Below, piece after piece: positions 28,201 to 35,668 of a DNA stretch of 64,000 nt (position 1 is the first letter of the stretch; each line of letters starts with the position of its first letter). Both the position numbers and the translations under genes were made by a program. Origin of the DNA: Irineochytrium annulatum (lineage: Eukaryota; Chytridiomycota; Chytridiomycetes; Chytridiales; Chytridiaceae); NCBI GenBank assembly GCA_027600665.1, contig JADGJL010000004.1, forward strand, positions 176,777 to 240,776, read 5' to 3'. The notes under the pieces were generated by a model. The model saw only the letters and a program-made list of their open reading frames with translations, was not told the DNA's origin and did not search any database.

Positions 28201-29378
28201 ATCCCGATCTGGAGATCGTCTACGACTTCGGGACGCCGGTGACGTCAAACATCACCTTGTACGCGAAGTGGACCATGACATCATGGCTGCAAGTAGGTGA
28301 CTTGTTGGAATTGAATAGTAAGTCCAATGTCATCTTCGACAGTCAAGGGACTCCTTACGTGGCTTATATAAAGGACAATTACGAAGTATTTGTAATGCAA
28401 TATAAGGGAGGCACGTGGCAGCCCTTGGGTAATCAAAGCGATCTTGAAAAAGCGGGAGGATTGGGGAGCTCAGCTATATCGCTTGGAATAGACAGTAAGG
28501 ACAAGCTTTATGTTGCTTATAAGAATGGCTCAGGTCAAGTAAGTTTTAAGAATTATAATGATGAACATAAGTGGTGGAGACCAGTATCTACTATCTCTGA
28601 TTTTAGTTGGAATGATGGAAAGGCGAGCAGAAAAGTGGATAAAGTTAATGATAGCTTCTTCATTACCTTTGATAAGGATGATAATCCTTTTCTGATGTTT
28701 AGAGGTGTTTTGGTCGGTAATGCTGCGGAACCGTCAATGCTCATGTCATGGAGATATTATAGCGATAGGGGACGGATACAAGAAGCGAGAATACAGGCAT
28801 TCGCAGGTCTAAGAGCCTTCCTCGCACCATTACCAAACAACGGCATGTATTTATTTGCTCCATTCAGGTCATCTAGTACCCCTGTGGCAACAGGATATAG
28901 TCTGGCAGATGGGTCATGGAAACAATTAGACCCTAAATTATATCCATACCAAATAACTCCGAATATGGATGCTGCATCCGCGCTGGATCCATCTGGCGTA
29001 CCTTATATGATCTATCTGAGCAGTTCCAATGGTGTTGAAATGTGGAAATATCCGCACTCCACTCCATCAGAAGATACAGCATGGGAAAAGGTGAGCACTC
29101 CCGGATTCTCGGTGGGTTCATCTCAAGAAGTAAGCATGGATATGGCCTTTGACAGCGAAGGAACACCTTACGTTGCTTATCGAGATGCAGCAAACGGCAA
29201 CAGGGTGACTGTGTTGAAATATGAGAATATGGACTGGAGACCCGTAGGATCTGCCGGGTTCTCCACTGGTGATGCTCTTCAGCTAGACATCACCATAGAC
29301 AGCACCGATAACATCTATGTGAGTTATAAGGAACAAGGTAAAATGAACATGATGAAGTTTGATCCTAATTTCAAATAA
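22284..29378 (+). CDS. Giant SLH-anchored surface protein with B-repeats and propeller-like end
   Basis: A 2364-residue secreted protein. ATG 22284 has AGAAGGGA upstream; a signal peptide covers residues 1-41 (cut near QSAAAA). Three SLH domains (about 56-106, 117-168, 187-234) should hold it to secondary wall polymer. A Thr/Pro/Gly linker (245-293) leads to one InlB-type B-repeat (296-362). Residues 370-1220 are mostly unrecognised beta-rich sequence with an acidic helical stretch near 690-755. About nine further B-repeat or MucBP-like units fill 1228-1998, marked by GY.F.GWYSD and LYAKWT. The last 365 residues repeat a DSxGTPYVAY pattern as in beta-propellers. The role may be adhesion or glycan binding. 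It stands alone between the MinD-like gene and a strong terminator. Confidence 0.9.
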   Translation: MNVKKVRQGWKVSRQVLMWMLVISLIVSAVPILQAQSAAAAELPMQQTKVTTSSGFQDVSPTDWFYDAVVHVQEKGILSGTAASTFSPKGTMTRAMYVTALGRMAGIDTGTYSTSSFADIQVGSWYAPYVEWAVKQGITDGTGGDKYSPNATVSREQMATMTLRYFESEQIPYQTENLVTTEPGDLANVSPWAADAVVKLWQAGVFTGDAKGNFHPRAQATRSEAAVLFMRNNAVVEAWKQQNSTPVTPTPEPTPTVTPTPTSPVTSTPTPSPGGNNGGGTPGDNGGNPGTGSTAYTLTFESNGGTAIAAQKVRKGQVLNNLPAPTKEGYIFQGWFTDSDFSLIFAEGSTLTEDMKLYAKYTDSIDNAVQSTPSYSVLDVAPDFTIAVNDASGNLTVSEVQANMTFSDTANPDFAGITVTGGNGAFTVASAAEDGRFVEGNTYQLKLNSDNLSFQGQDATTSIYVFSVAKQEVLDIPLNPNMIYLPFTDVTDMILNGEAVGSPEISVVATTVGGSENALAEANASSGTFVYSGSTVIQVGNTVAIYQGVRPDRRTLETTGADDGDVAYVQITAVDGSTYTYDHADIKQVLLKPDVLPVSVEADTDGDRNNNSITVEHTQMNYSDSLYEPFGLDELTTVDVGDFIGFYEGNFAEDGSRIVGYGRITSITPEAEMDVIEYTDATIGDIENVFNIYQQQAIDGDDLLSVEQIAELEEQIEQQARDSGFVNEAADYLSDIAMETKEIQEIKAQSSLAAGKGSRVSVENLTVVASLGTRLKNIDGRTSGVSATLQVGADIVVNINEDSELVIHMTGTFVQEMSLDLGINGDMQGHWLKKWGIPYWYSIDDYVITANLDAYSYTGMNITAEIALVERDKLNDALNDWVGEKNAGRLGKVQDIATQIKAVMAGVQDTAVDAESLKEKYQEMLEQDTEWVPLIKKELFEKSVRVALGIVEVKFEAEFVVSAQVNLTVGADFYYKMAKRYSVSLRVLSFSGSSNTVSLPGDGDYQFTFYVMGTIGLRAGIHMEVKAGIGSVKLNSIGLAVEPGVYVNLWGYFYYQLKNISGVESTKSLGALFVEIGIYLEVELGAQLGDGALSGGVELVDEEWPLYTIGEEQNVYDFAYPQDKSLKVNMAGSASSIAVPELWVTMNTFNLKTGDTDEKAYDRSNFDIQVDNPNFKYDAANGMIEVVDKNIQVSDGNLVITWKGSPGSFTSDPLKRTIQLSWLARVGDYILQLDPQNGGVTQVVAAPYNAPINVVTPVYPGYTFDGWYTAASGGTKITIPSRMAAEDRKLYAHWIANKNTPYTVEHYVLDPNSRTLAPPVDTENLTGTTDTEIRISSDRFKEQGYSTGMVSGVLIKGDGTTVVRVNYSPANRKMTFVGGYAGAPQISVTEAVGKNIATRIPVPTRQGYTFAGWSPEVPSAMPIEDTTYTAKWTGREGTPYQVVYLLQNIGSDTYTVADTESYRGVTGTEANMTDVKPRSYDGFVRDDSISVLTDLITSNGKTTLKVYYKRDVYQMTVDYNGSGAANKTDNVPFGATMLLRLGTPTWQGYSFTGWSPTPPTTMPAEDVHFTAQWAMNDYTVNFDSNGGSEEVPAQTVGFGATISTPTEPTKDGYVFGGWYSDNTLTNAYDFAAAVTADLTLYAKWLIPYTISFESNEGSEVAAQTVNEGAKVVVPTAPTLEGYVFSGWYSDSELTNAYDFTTMVVTGDLTLYAKWTVYVPNTYTVTFESNGGSVVTEQTVNEGAVATAPGAPTLEGYVFSGWYSDSEMTRSYGFTEGVTANVMLYAKWTKNSYTVSFNSNSGTSVSNQSVSEGETATIPEAPTRPGHVFEGWYSDAGLNESYSFTTPVMNNLTLYAKWTAIYTVTFNSNGGSLVADQNMQTGGNATEPAVPTRDGYTFNGWYSDAGLNEAYSFTTSVTGNLALYAKWTFNSRTVDFDSNGGAAVSSQTVVTGDKAVAPAALKWAGYRFEGWYSDPDLEIVYDFGTPVTSNITLYAKWTMTSWLQVGDLLELNSKSNVIFDSQGTPYVAYIKDNYEVFVMQYKGGTWQPLGNQSDLEKAGGLGSSAISLGIDSKDKLYVAYKNGSGQVSFKNYNDEHKWWRPVSTISDFSWNDGKASRKVDKVNDSFFITFDKDDNPFLMFRGVLVGNAAEPSMLMSWRYYSDRGRIQEARIQAFAGLRAFLAPLPNNGMYLFAPFRSSSTPVATGYSLADGSWKQLDPKLYPYQITPNMDAASALDPSGVPYMIYLSSSNGVEMWKYPHSTPSEDTAWEKVSTPGFSVGSSQEVSMDMAFDSEGTPYVAYRDAANGNRVTVLKYENMDWRPVGSAGFSTGDALQLDITIDSTDNIYVSYKEQGKMNMMKFDPNFK
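27007..28275 (+). repeat. Six tandem B-repeat coding units, about 210-220 bases each
   Basis: Six successive units of about 70 codons each end in LYAKW. Two of them share a nearly identical stretch of about 40 bases (starting 27318 and 27540, 222 bases apart), a sign of recent unit duplication or gene conversion. Older units upstream (25965-27006) are more diverged. Confidence 0.85.
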
Positions 29379-29401
29379 CCTTGATAGATCAGACTGGCAG
29401 A

Positions 29402-29434
29402 AGAGCCTACTCCCATCGGAGTAGGCTTTTTTGC
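29402..29434 (+). terminator. Terminator after giant SLH gene
   Basis: AGCCTACTCC and GGAGTAGGCT form a perfect 10-bp stem with a CATC loop followed by T6. Confidence 0.95.
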
Positions 29435-29557
29435 ATATATTCTATAATTTATTGTAATTCATGCAGCGTTTGTGTCTCCGGCACGTTATGCCTCCCATTG
29501 CTTCGCGCAACCCACCAAACCTGGCTAAGCCTAAATTTTCATCTCCAATTCATTTTC

Positions 29558-31426
29558 TTAGAAATTAGTCCGCCCAAACGTGGCATCACCCTTCACTGTT
29601 GCGCTGCTAGTTGCATTGACAGCATCCAACTGCAGTACATAATCATAATGCCGGATGTAATATCCTGGCTGACTGTATGATTGAAGGGAAACTTTGGTGC
29701 TGTCAGCCCAACCAGGGCTGCTTAAAAACGTGGCATCTCCCTTGTAGGCAGTGGTGTCGGCGTAGGCTTCAAGTACAATTTTGTTGCTGGCGTTGCGCTT
29801 CAGAAAGTAGCCGGGGAAGTTGATGGATTCTAGTGAAATTCCCGTGGAACTCGCTAGACCCGGTACGACACGGAACTGGGAGTCCAGCGCAGGAGAGACA
29901 TTAGCGTCAATCCGTGCGATGTAGTTGGCATGACGGATGTATCGATCCGGAACGTTGTGTGAACTGAAGCGGCTGTACCCTGTGGCTTCCGGTGTGGCTG
30001 GACCCAACATTTTGACCTCGTGCAGGGTTGGGGTGTACCAGTTCCCTGGATTATTCCACAAGACGGCGTTCACCATATTAATTCGGACATAACGTGCGGT
30101 GAAATGCACAGCGTCCGTGGTGAAACCATAGGTCAGATTGTTGGTGCGATCCAATGTGGAGTAATTGATACCATCGTTGCTAATTTCGATTTTATATTTG
30201 TAGTACCCCTCGGAACCTTTATACATAAACCAGGACGTATCGATCTCCGTGATCGTCTTCGGTGCGCCGAAGTCCACCTGCCACCATGCAGGCCAGCTAT
30301 TGGAGGAAGCTACCCAAGACGTCTGGTAGTTCCCGTCATTGACGTTGGATGCGGATGAGCCGGAGGCTGTGGAGATGGCGGTAGCTGTTTTGCCTTGTGC
30401 ATGGTTGACGAGAACAGGTGGGGTTAAGATGCCTGTCGCTGCATCGATATTCCACGTTGTATACCACTCTAGTGATGCTGTTCCATTCGAATCATTCAAG
30501 GTTAGCGGTAGCCAGATATGTTTGTGCTCTCCAATACTCATGGGGTTCCAGCGGTCTGCCATGTAGATGTAGGATGTGGTGCTGCTGCCTGTAATCGTGG
30601 CAATATCATGAATCTGCGAACCGAAGGCAGATGGATTGCCATATGGTGTAAGTGCAGTCCACGGGCCCGCCATGGAAGTTGCTGTAGCATATGCCCCCTG
30701 ATTCGGATACCAGCCAGCGGCTTGGGAGGTGAAGAGGTAGTAACGGTTTCCTTTTTTCACAACGGCAGGCGCTTCGCGGTAGGCATTCTCGAACAGCCAG
30801 CCTTCGAAGGATTGTATTCCGGTGTAACTTGCATTCATTTTGAAAATAGCCATCGAATCATTGGCACCGCCATTTTTGCGTGAAGCAGTAACCAGATAAC
30901 CTGTGCCATCTGTATCAACAAAGACGTTCATGTCACGGGATTCATAATTGAGTGGGCGGAAGCTGCCCTCATAGGTGAATTTGCCATTTGGGGTATTGCT
31001 CGTTGCCACCGCTACACGCCCGAGGTTGTAGTCTGTGCCATTCTCATAGTGTGCCCAGAGCACATACTGGTTGGTTGATGCATTATAGATGACTTTGGGG
31101 CGTTCAATCTTGCTGGAGGCCAGCTCGGTTGCGGAATCTTTCGTCAGGATGGCGTTGCTGAAAGTCCAGTTCTTCAGATCGGTGGAGGTGTAGACGTTCA
31201 CGCTGTCGAATCTGCCGCCCACCGCATGTTCACCGTACAGATAATACATCGAACCTACCTGTAGAATGTTGCCGCTGTTCGCATGGATGGGATTGCCTGC
31301 GGTGTCGAGCCAATCGGTACCGTTGGTTATCGTGACACTTGCTGCGCTTGTTCGTTCAGGATGAAGTCCAAACAGGGTGAACGTGAGTGCAAAAATCAGT
31401 AACCAGACCGCTTTCCTGTTACCCAT
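29558..31426 (-). CDS. Secreted GH43 (subfamily 24-like) with F5/8-type and AbfB modules
   Basis: A 622-residue enzyme. ATG 31426 is eight bases after GGGAGG; the GTG at 31435 is too close to it. The signal peptide runs to about residue 29 (cut after TSAAS). Residues 30-335 form a five-bladed GH43 propeller with features of the exo-beta-1,3-galactanase group: NILQVGSMYYLYGEH, IERPKVIYNAST, YESRDMNVFVDTDGTGYL and GSQIHDI. An F5/8 type C (CBM32-like) domain spans about 340-475, and an AbfB/CBM42-like beta-trefoil about 485-622 (with GYFLKRN and PGYYIRHYDY units). It likely removes galactose from arabinogalactan side chains; the subfamily call is from memory of motifs. Confidence 0.85.
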   Translation of the reverse strand: MGNRKAVWLLIFALTFTLFGLHPERTSAASVTITNGTDWLDTAGNPIHANSGNILQVGSMYYLYGEHAVGGRFDSVNVYTSTDLKNWTFSNAILTKDSATELASSKIERPKVIYNASTNQYVLWAHYENGTDYNLGRVAVATSNTPNGKFTYEGSFRPLNYESRDMNVFVDTDGTGYLVTASRKNGGANDSMAIFKMNASYTGIQSFEGWLFENAYREAPAVVKKGNRYYLFTSQAAGWYPNQGAYATATSMAGPWTALTPYGNPSAFGSQIHDIATITGSSTTSYIYMADRWNPMSIGEHKHIWLPLTLNDSNGTASLEWYTTWNIDAATGILTPPVLVNHAQGKTATAISTASGSSASNVNDGNYQTSWVASSNSWPAWWQVDFGAPKTITEIDTSWFMYKGSEGYYKYKIEISNDGINYSTLDRTNNLTYGFTTDAVHFTARYVRINMVNAVLWNNPGNWYTPTLHEVKMLGPATPEATGYSRFSSHNVPDRYIRHANYIARIDANVSPALDSQFRVVPGLASSTGISLESINFPGYFLKRNASNKIVLEAYADTTAYKGDATFLSSPGWADSTKVSLQSYSQPGYYIRHYDYVLQLDAVNATSSATVKGDATFGRTNF

Positions 31427-31673
31427 GACATACACCTCCCGTAAGATATGTAACTGAAATATAATGTTTTCATTTATATTTTAGTTGGACTACACTCTTT
31501 TTCAAGTGAACAATTCATCCATTGCTGAACATATCTTCATCTCTTCGGGGGTTGAGCGGTAAGAGCGGAGAAAGTATCCTAAATGTCATGTACGATGATG
31601 TAGAGGGGATCCGGTGTACACGTTAAAATGAAGATAAGCCAATGGTTACAACATATTTGGAGGGGGAACCGTC

Positions 31674-33086
31674 ATGGACAAATTTATTGTAGATGAAGAC
31701 CTTCAAGTGATATTGCAAAATGAAGAAGATGGAACCAGCACTCCGATTAAGGGTGGTATTACCGCTCAGGATTTTGAAGTTATCTCGACTTATCCAAAAG
31801 GGTGGCTGACATTCGCCTATCTGCGGGATCGTCAGGGAATATGGTGGTTCAATGCCCGCAAAAACAAGGCGAGTTTATTCAGCCGGGATACGGAAGCTTT
31901 TCGTGTGATTGATGAAGATTACTGCTGCGATTCCCAGTACGTCTATCTGGAAGATCAGGCCGTGCCTGACTCCGATCCGCCCAGCTTTCGGCTGTTGCCG
32001 GATACCCCCTACTTCGCTCAGGACCAACGTTATTTATATGTGAAGAGCAGCACGCATTTTCATTTATTTGAGGATATCGATACGAATGCTGTGATTGCTC
32101 ATCACAACTATTGTACCGACAAGGATCATCTGTTTCATCTGTCCAGTTCTCTTCGCTATGCGAATGGTGAAAAGGATGAGGTAAGAGAGTGGTTCCGTGA
32201 ACATCATCCGGACGTACCTGGCTGGTGGCATTCGCATTATGCCCATAGTGCAGAGGGCGCCACGCAGATTACCGGGAATTGGGTTGAGACTGCGTCGTCC
32301 ATTTTTTATAAAACAGAATGGGGCGGTACGGCTCATCGGGAGGCGAAGGAAGTGTATAATCTCGTTCGGGATGTGCATAGGTCTACTTTTGAACCGCTGG
32401 ATGAGCAGTTTGCACGGGACCGGGAACGTGTATACTTTCAGTGGCGCACTGTAAAAGGAGCAGATCCAGATACTTTCCAGCCACTAGGCGGACCCTTCGG
32501 TCGTGATGACAATCATGTGTATTACAACGGATACCCTGTCGACGAGGCAGATGCCCGACAGTTTGAAGTGTTTGCCGGGACGGAGCATCTTGGACTTTCC
32601 AAGGATCAGCAACATGTGTATCGCGCCGAGGTTGTGCGGACAAGCCAGCCTCTCGGTCATCCAGATGATATGCTTCAGATAATCAAGGGGGCAGATGCAT
32701 CAACATTTGAGTTAATAACCCCTTCCGGAAGCTGGGCGGTGGATGCCAATCGGGTGTATCTATGGGGTAAACCCAATAAACATATCGATCGTGCGAGCTT
32801 TACACATCTATTCGATGCCTATCCCCAGAGCTGGGCTATGGATCAGAAAAGCCTATACAATGCCAATGGAAACCGCGCGGTAAAGGGTGTGAACGGCAGT
32901 ACATTTGTGATGCTGAATCCATATTGGGGCAAAGATGATCGTGTGGTGTTCAGCTTTGTGACGGGGAGTGTATATAAGTCGGGAGATGCAGCGACGTTTC
33001 AGGTTACAGATGAGATCGGTGGTGCAGAAGATGCACTATTTCGTTATGTGGTAGAAGGCGGTGCAGTACGGAAAAAGAAGAGGTGA
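31674..33086 (+). CDS. DKNYY-domain protein
   Basis: A 470-residue protein with GGAGGGGGAA before the ATG. It is made of repeats of the DKNYY type, in which a Asp/Lys-x-x-x-Val-Tyr-Tyr-x-Gly motif alternates with a FxxLxxxFxxD segment (RDDNHVYYNGYPVDEADARQFEV, AVDANRVYLWGKP, RDRERVYFQWRTVKGADPDTF). There is no signal peptide, so it is probably cytoplasmic. The function of DKNYY proteins is unknown. It forms its own unit. Confidence 0.82.
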   Translation: MDKFIVDEDLQVILQNEEDGTSTPIKGGITAQDFEVISTYPKGWLTFAYLRDRQGIWWFNARKNKASLFSRDTEAFRVIDEDYCCDSQYVYLEDQAVPDSDPPSFRLLPDTPYFAQDQRYLYVKSSTHFHLFEDIDTNAVIAHHNYCTDKDHLFHLSSSLRYANGEKDEVREWFREHHPDVPGWWHSHYAHSAEGATQITGNWVETASSIFYKTEWGGTAHREAKEVYNLVRDVHRSTFEPLDEQFARDRERVYFQWRTVKGADPDTFQPLGGPFGRDDNHVYYNGYPVDEADARQFEVFAGTEHLGLSKDQQHVYRAEVVRTSQPLGHPDDMLQIIKGADASTFELITPSGSWAVDANRVYLWGKPNKHIDRASFTHLFDAYPQSWAMDQKSLYNANGNRAVKGVNGSTFVMLNPYWGKDDRVVFSFVTGSVYKSGDAATFQVTDEIGGAEDALFRYVVEGGAVRKKKR

Positions 33087-33142
33087 ATTGAGCGGTTAGA
33101 GAGTTCTAGAACAGCAGAGTCATATATCGAAAAGAGAAAAAA

Positions 33143-33178
33143 AGGGATGGCAGACTTAGAAAAGAGTCCACTATCCCT
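33143..33178. terminator. Bidirectional terminator between DKNYY and dbpA genes
   Basis: AGGGAT and ATCCCT enclose an inner GACT/AGTC stem, with A-runs on the left side and T-rich sequence on the right. Confidence 0.6.
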
Positions 33179-33214
33179 GTTTGAATTCCTATTTATTTGG
33201 CAACATTCACCAAT

Positions 33215-34660
33215 CTATTTATGACCTTTACGAACCTTGAGCTGCATCTTTTTGATCGTTGTATTCTGCATAAGCTCCAGTACGAGTGGTCCTTTGCCAT
33301 TCAGAATCTCCACATCTGTTACATTGTCTTGAATGGTAATGATCCCGATATCGTCTGCAGCAACGCCTTCAAGCTTGGCGATGGTACCTACAAAGTCTAC
33401 GGCACGAAGTTTCTTTTTCTTGCCTCCGTTGAAGTTCAGCTTCATGATCTGTTGGTTCAACTGTTCGCGCTTGTCCTTTTTACGTTCAGGCACGATCTTC
33501 AATCGCTTCTCAAAATCTTCTCTGCGGCGATCCACAGCTTCCTCGGAAGGAGCTTTCACAACAGGAATTTCGAAACCGATATAGGATTCAATCTCGGCCA
33601 GACGTCGGCCATCTTTCGGTGTAATCAACGTAATGGCTTTACCTGTTTTGCCTGCGCGTCCCGTACGGCCTGTGCGGTGAACATATCCCTCTTTTTCCAA
33701 AGGAATATCGTAGTTGATGACATGAGTAATATTGGTGATATCAATACCACGTGCGGCTACGTCCGTCGCGATCAGATAGCGGAATTGTCCCCGTCTGAAG
33801 GCGTTCATGACTTCGATCCGCTCATCCTGCTCCATGCCACCATGGATACGATCTGCTGGATAATCCAAGTCAGCCATGACCCGGAACAGTTTATCTACAT
33901 TCTCCTGCGTACGGCAGAACACGATGCAGCTATCCGGATTTTCCACAATGAACAAGTCCTGAAGCAGCGCGGTTTTGTTCACCTCTGGCACGTGAATCAC
34001 AGCATGTTCAATCGTGGCTGTTGTCAGTCCACTTGCTTTGATCTCGATTTCCACTGGCTTGTTCATGTATTTGCGTGACAGCTTGGCTACATCTTCAGGG
34101 AACGTAGCGGAGAACAGCATCGTTACTCGCTCCTGCGGCAGTTTCTGAATGATCGCTTGTACCGTCTCAATGAAGCCCATATTTAACATCTCATCGGCCT
34201 CGTCAATGACGAGATAGGCAATCCGTTCAAGTGGCAGCGTGCCGCGTTCGATATGATCCAGTACCCGACCTGGCGTACCTACAGCGACATGTGTTCTTTG
34301 CTTTAACTCGGCTTTTTGGATATGAAAAGGGGACTGTCCGTATAGTGCGGTTGCTTTAATACGCTTAAAGCGGCCGATATTTGTAATATCTTCGTTAACC
34401 TGCAAAGCCAGTTCCCGGGTTGGTGTAAGAATCAAAGCCTGTGGCTTATTTTCATTCCAATCTACCAGCTCGCAGAGCGGAATGCCGTAGGCAGCTGTTT
34501 TACCGCTACCCGTCTGTGATTTCACCACAAGATCCTGATTCTCCAGTGCTACCGGTATAACTTTAGTTTGGACCTCGGTTGGTGTCTCATAGCCCAGACT
34601 GTCCAGTGCTTTTACGATCTCTTCACCAAGTCCATAATCTTTAAATTGTTGCTCGCTCAT
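33215..34660 (-). CDS. dbpA: DEAD-box ATP-dependent RNA helicase DbpA/YxiN
   Basis: A 481-residue helicase, the usual length of YxiN. The ATG at 34660 follows AGAGGTAA. Motifs in order: Q-motif region ([11 protein letters not shown]), Walker [21 protein letters not shown] box [16 protein letters not shown] in LFSATFP, and VI in HRTGRTGR. The C-terminal domain (about 405-481), with [22 protein letters not shown], is the DbpA RNA-binding domain that docks on hairpin 92 of 23S rRNA, so it acts in large ribosomal subunit assembly. It is a single gene. Confidence 0.95.
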   Translation of the reverse strand: MSEQQFKDYGLGEEIVKALDSLGYETPTEVQTKVIPVALENQDLVVKSQTGSGKTAAYGIPLCELVDWNENKPQALILTPTRELALQVNEDITNIGRFKRIKATALYGQSPFHIQKAELKQRTHVAVGTPGRVLDHIERGTLPLERIAYLVIDEADEMLNMGFIETVQAIIQKLPQERVTMLFSATFPEDVAKLSRKYMNKPVEIEIKASGLTTATIEHAVIHVPEVNKTALLQDLFIVENPDSCIVFCRTQENVDKLFRVMADLDYPADRIHGGMEQDERIEVMNAFRRGQFRYLIATDVAARGIDITNITHVINYDIPLEKEGYVHRTGRTGRAGKTGKAITLITPKDGRRLAEIESYIGFEIPVVKAPSEEAVDRRREDFEKRLKIVPERKKDKREQLNQQIMKLNFNGGKKKKLRAVDFVGTIAKLEGVAADDIGIITIQDNVTDVEILNGKGPLVLELMQNTTIKKMQLKVRKGHK

Positions 34661-34838
34661 CGTTTACCTCTTTTGCGTTAGTTTTTGTACAATTATTGCA
34701 CCGTACATTTATCGTATACCTTTTCATTATACTCTATATGCAGGCAGGCTAACGGAGTAAATGCATCAAGTGGTTAAATTGTTTTCATCCATTCCGATAT
34801 GAGGAGTAAAGGGGTTGCTGTTCGTAGGTGTATCATAA

Positions 34839-34854
34839 CGTTCCACGTGAAACG
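34839..34854. promoter_or_regulatory. parS-like site
   Basis: CGTTCCACGTGAAACG matches the Spo0J/ParB site consensus TGTTNCACGTGAAACA at every position except the two outermost, and those two changes keep the palindrome. It lies in the 220-base gap between the dbpA and DUF3221-like genes, outside any gene. parS sites normally cluster around the replication origin. Confidence 0.6.
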
Positions 34855-34881
34855 AAATGTATCGGTGGATTTTGCTGTTTG

Positions 34882-35238
34882 TTAATGAATGACCATTTTC
34901 ACAGCCTGGGTTTGGGGAGGGTAAGATTGAGCAATTATTCCACCAATCCATACGTCTGCACTTCGACCAACGAGTGTCTCATCCAAAGAGACGGTGACAG
35001 TCTCTCCTTCGATGATGAGTTCGGCATCCGTGTTGATCGAGATCCAAATCGGTCCTGATTTAACACCTCCATCTTCTTTATTCTCGATGAGTACCTGACC
35101 TCTTTCTTCCTCAAAATCCGTAATCATTCCTCGCACATGTGGCTTATCTTCCCCCTGTTCCTCGGATTTCTCTGCGCATCCGAGCGTTAGCAGAAGTAAG
35201 ATAACTGGTAATAAGGACAACCTTCGTACAATGGACAT
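34882..35238 (-). CDS. DUF3221-like lipoprotein
   Basis: A 118-residue protein. ATG 35238 lies eight bases after GAGGTGA; the GTG at 35250 overlaps that site. The signal ends in the lipobox LTLGC. The mature part (VRGMITDFEEERGQVLIEN, then WISINTDAELIIEG and VGRSADVWIGG) has the OB-like beta pattern of DUF3221/YobA proteins. Function is unknown. It is transcribed towards dbpA but is separated from it by the parS-like site. Confidence 0.72.
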   Translation of the reverse strand: MSIVRRLSLLPVILLLLTLGCAEKSEEQGEDKPHVRGMITDFEEERGQVLIENKEDGGVKSGPIWISINTDAELIIEGETVTVSLDETLVGRSADVWIGGIIAQSYPPQTQAVKMVIH

Positions 35239-35409
35239 CGAGTTGTTCACCTCTCATCCTTTCTGATTAGATCTATAAACTATGGACGTTACCTGAGACG
35301 CACAAGTTCCTGTATATCAATAAAAAGAACCAAAAATATTCCATTCGGTCTGGAACTGGGATATGGAATATGTTAGCATATGGGTAACTTATTGAACGGA
35401 GGGATACGT

Positions 35410-35436
35410 GTGCTAAATTTTTCCCGATTGAGATAG
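35410..35436 (+). CDS. Candidate 8-residue macrolide-sensing leader peptide (MLNFSRLR)
   Basis: GGAGGG at 35398-35403 lies six bases before a GTG that opens an 8-codon ORF ending in Arg-Leu-Arg and TAG. The R/K-x-R/K pattern, RLR in particular, is the known macrolide-dependent ribosome arrest motif of Erm leader peptides such as ErmDL. The ORF stands 232 bases before a macrolide phosphotransferase gene. An overlapping GTG at 35408 would give only two residues. Expression and arrest are inferred. Confidence 0.6.
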   Translation: MLNFSRLR

Positions 35437-35638
35437 TTTGGCGAGATGTTTGTTTCGCTTGCTGTTTTCTGCCTATGTGCAGCTCATCGGGATTGGTTTG
35501 CCATTGTACACGTATGCCGCTAGTCATCAAAGAATCACTCTGTGAAGGGGTTCTTTGATGTACTACTATTTTTTTGTGAGCATTCGGGTATGCCAATATC
35601 CAAAATGAACTGCACAGGCGAACATGTCTGTGTTTTTT
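35423..35638 (+). promoter_or_regulatory. Putative transcription attenuator of the macrolide phosphotransferase gene
   Basis: The leader-peptide codons CCCGATTGAG (35423-35432) can pair with CTCATCGGG (35483-35491, one bulge). Further on, ATCAAAGAA (35526-35534) pairs with TTCTTTGAT (35551-35559) and is followed nine bases later by T7. CACAG (35613-35617) pairs with CTGTG (35628-35632) directly before T6, a compact terminator 30 bases upstream of the gene start. A ribosome halted on the RLR codons would block the first pairing and could change the fold of the rest. This layout fits drug-inducible read-through. Confidence 0.55.
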
Positions 35639-35668
35639 AGTTTATCCAGGAAAAGGGGAGTGCCTGAT

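Noticed and set aside
35273..35596. Minus-strand 107-codon frame upstream of the macrolide phosphotransferase gene
   Set aside because: It covers the leader structures, has no binding site and no protein-like pattern; the plus-strand leader explains the region better.
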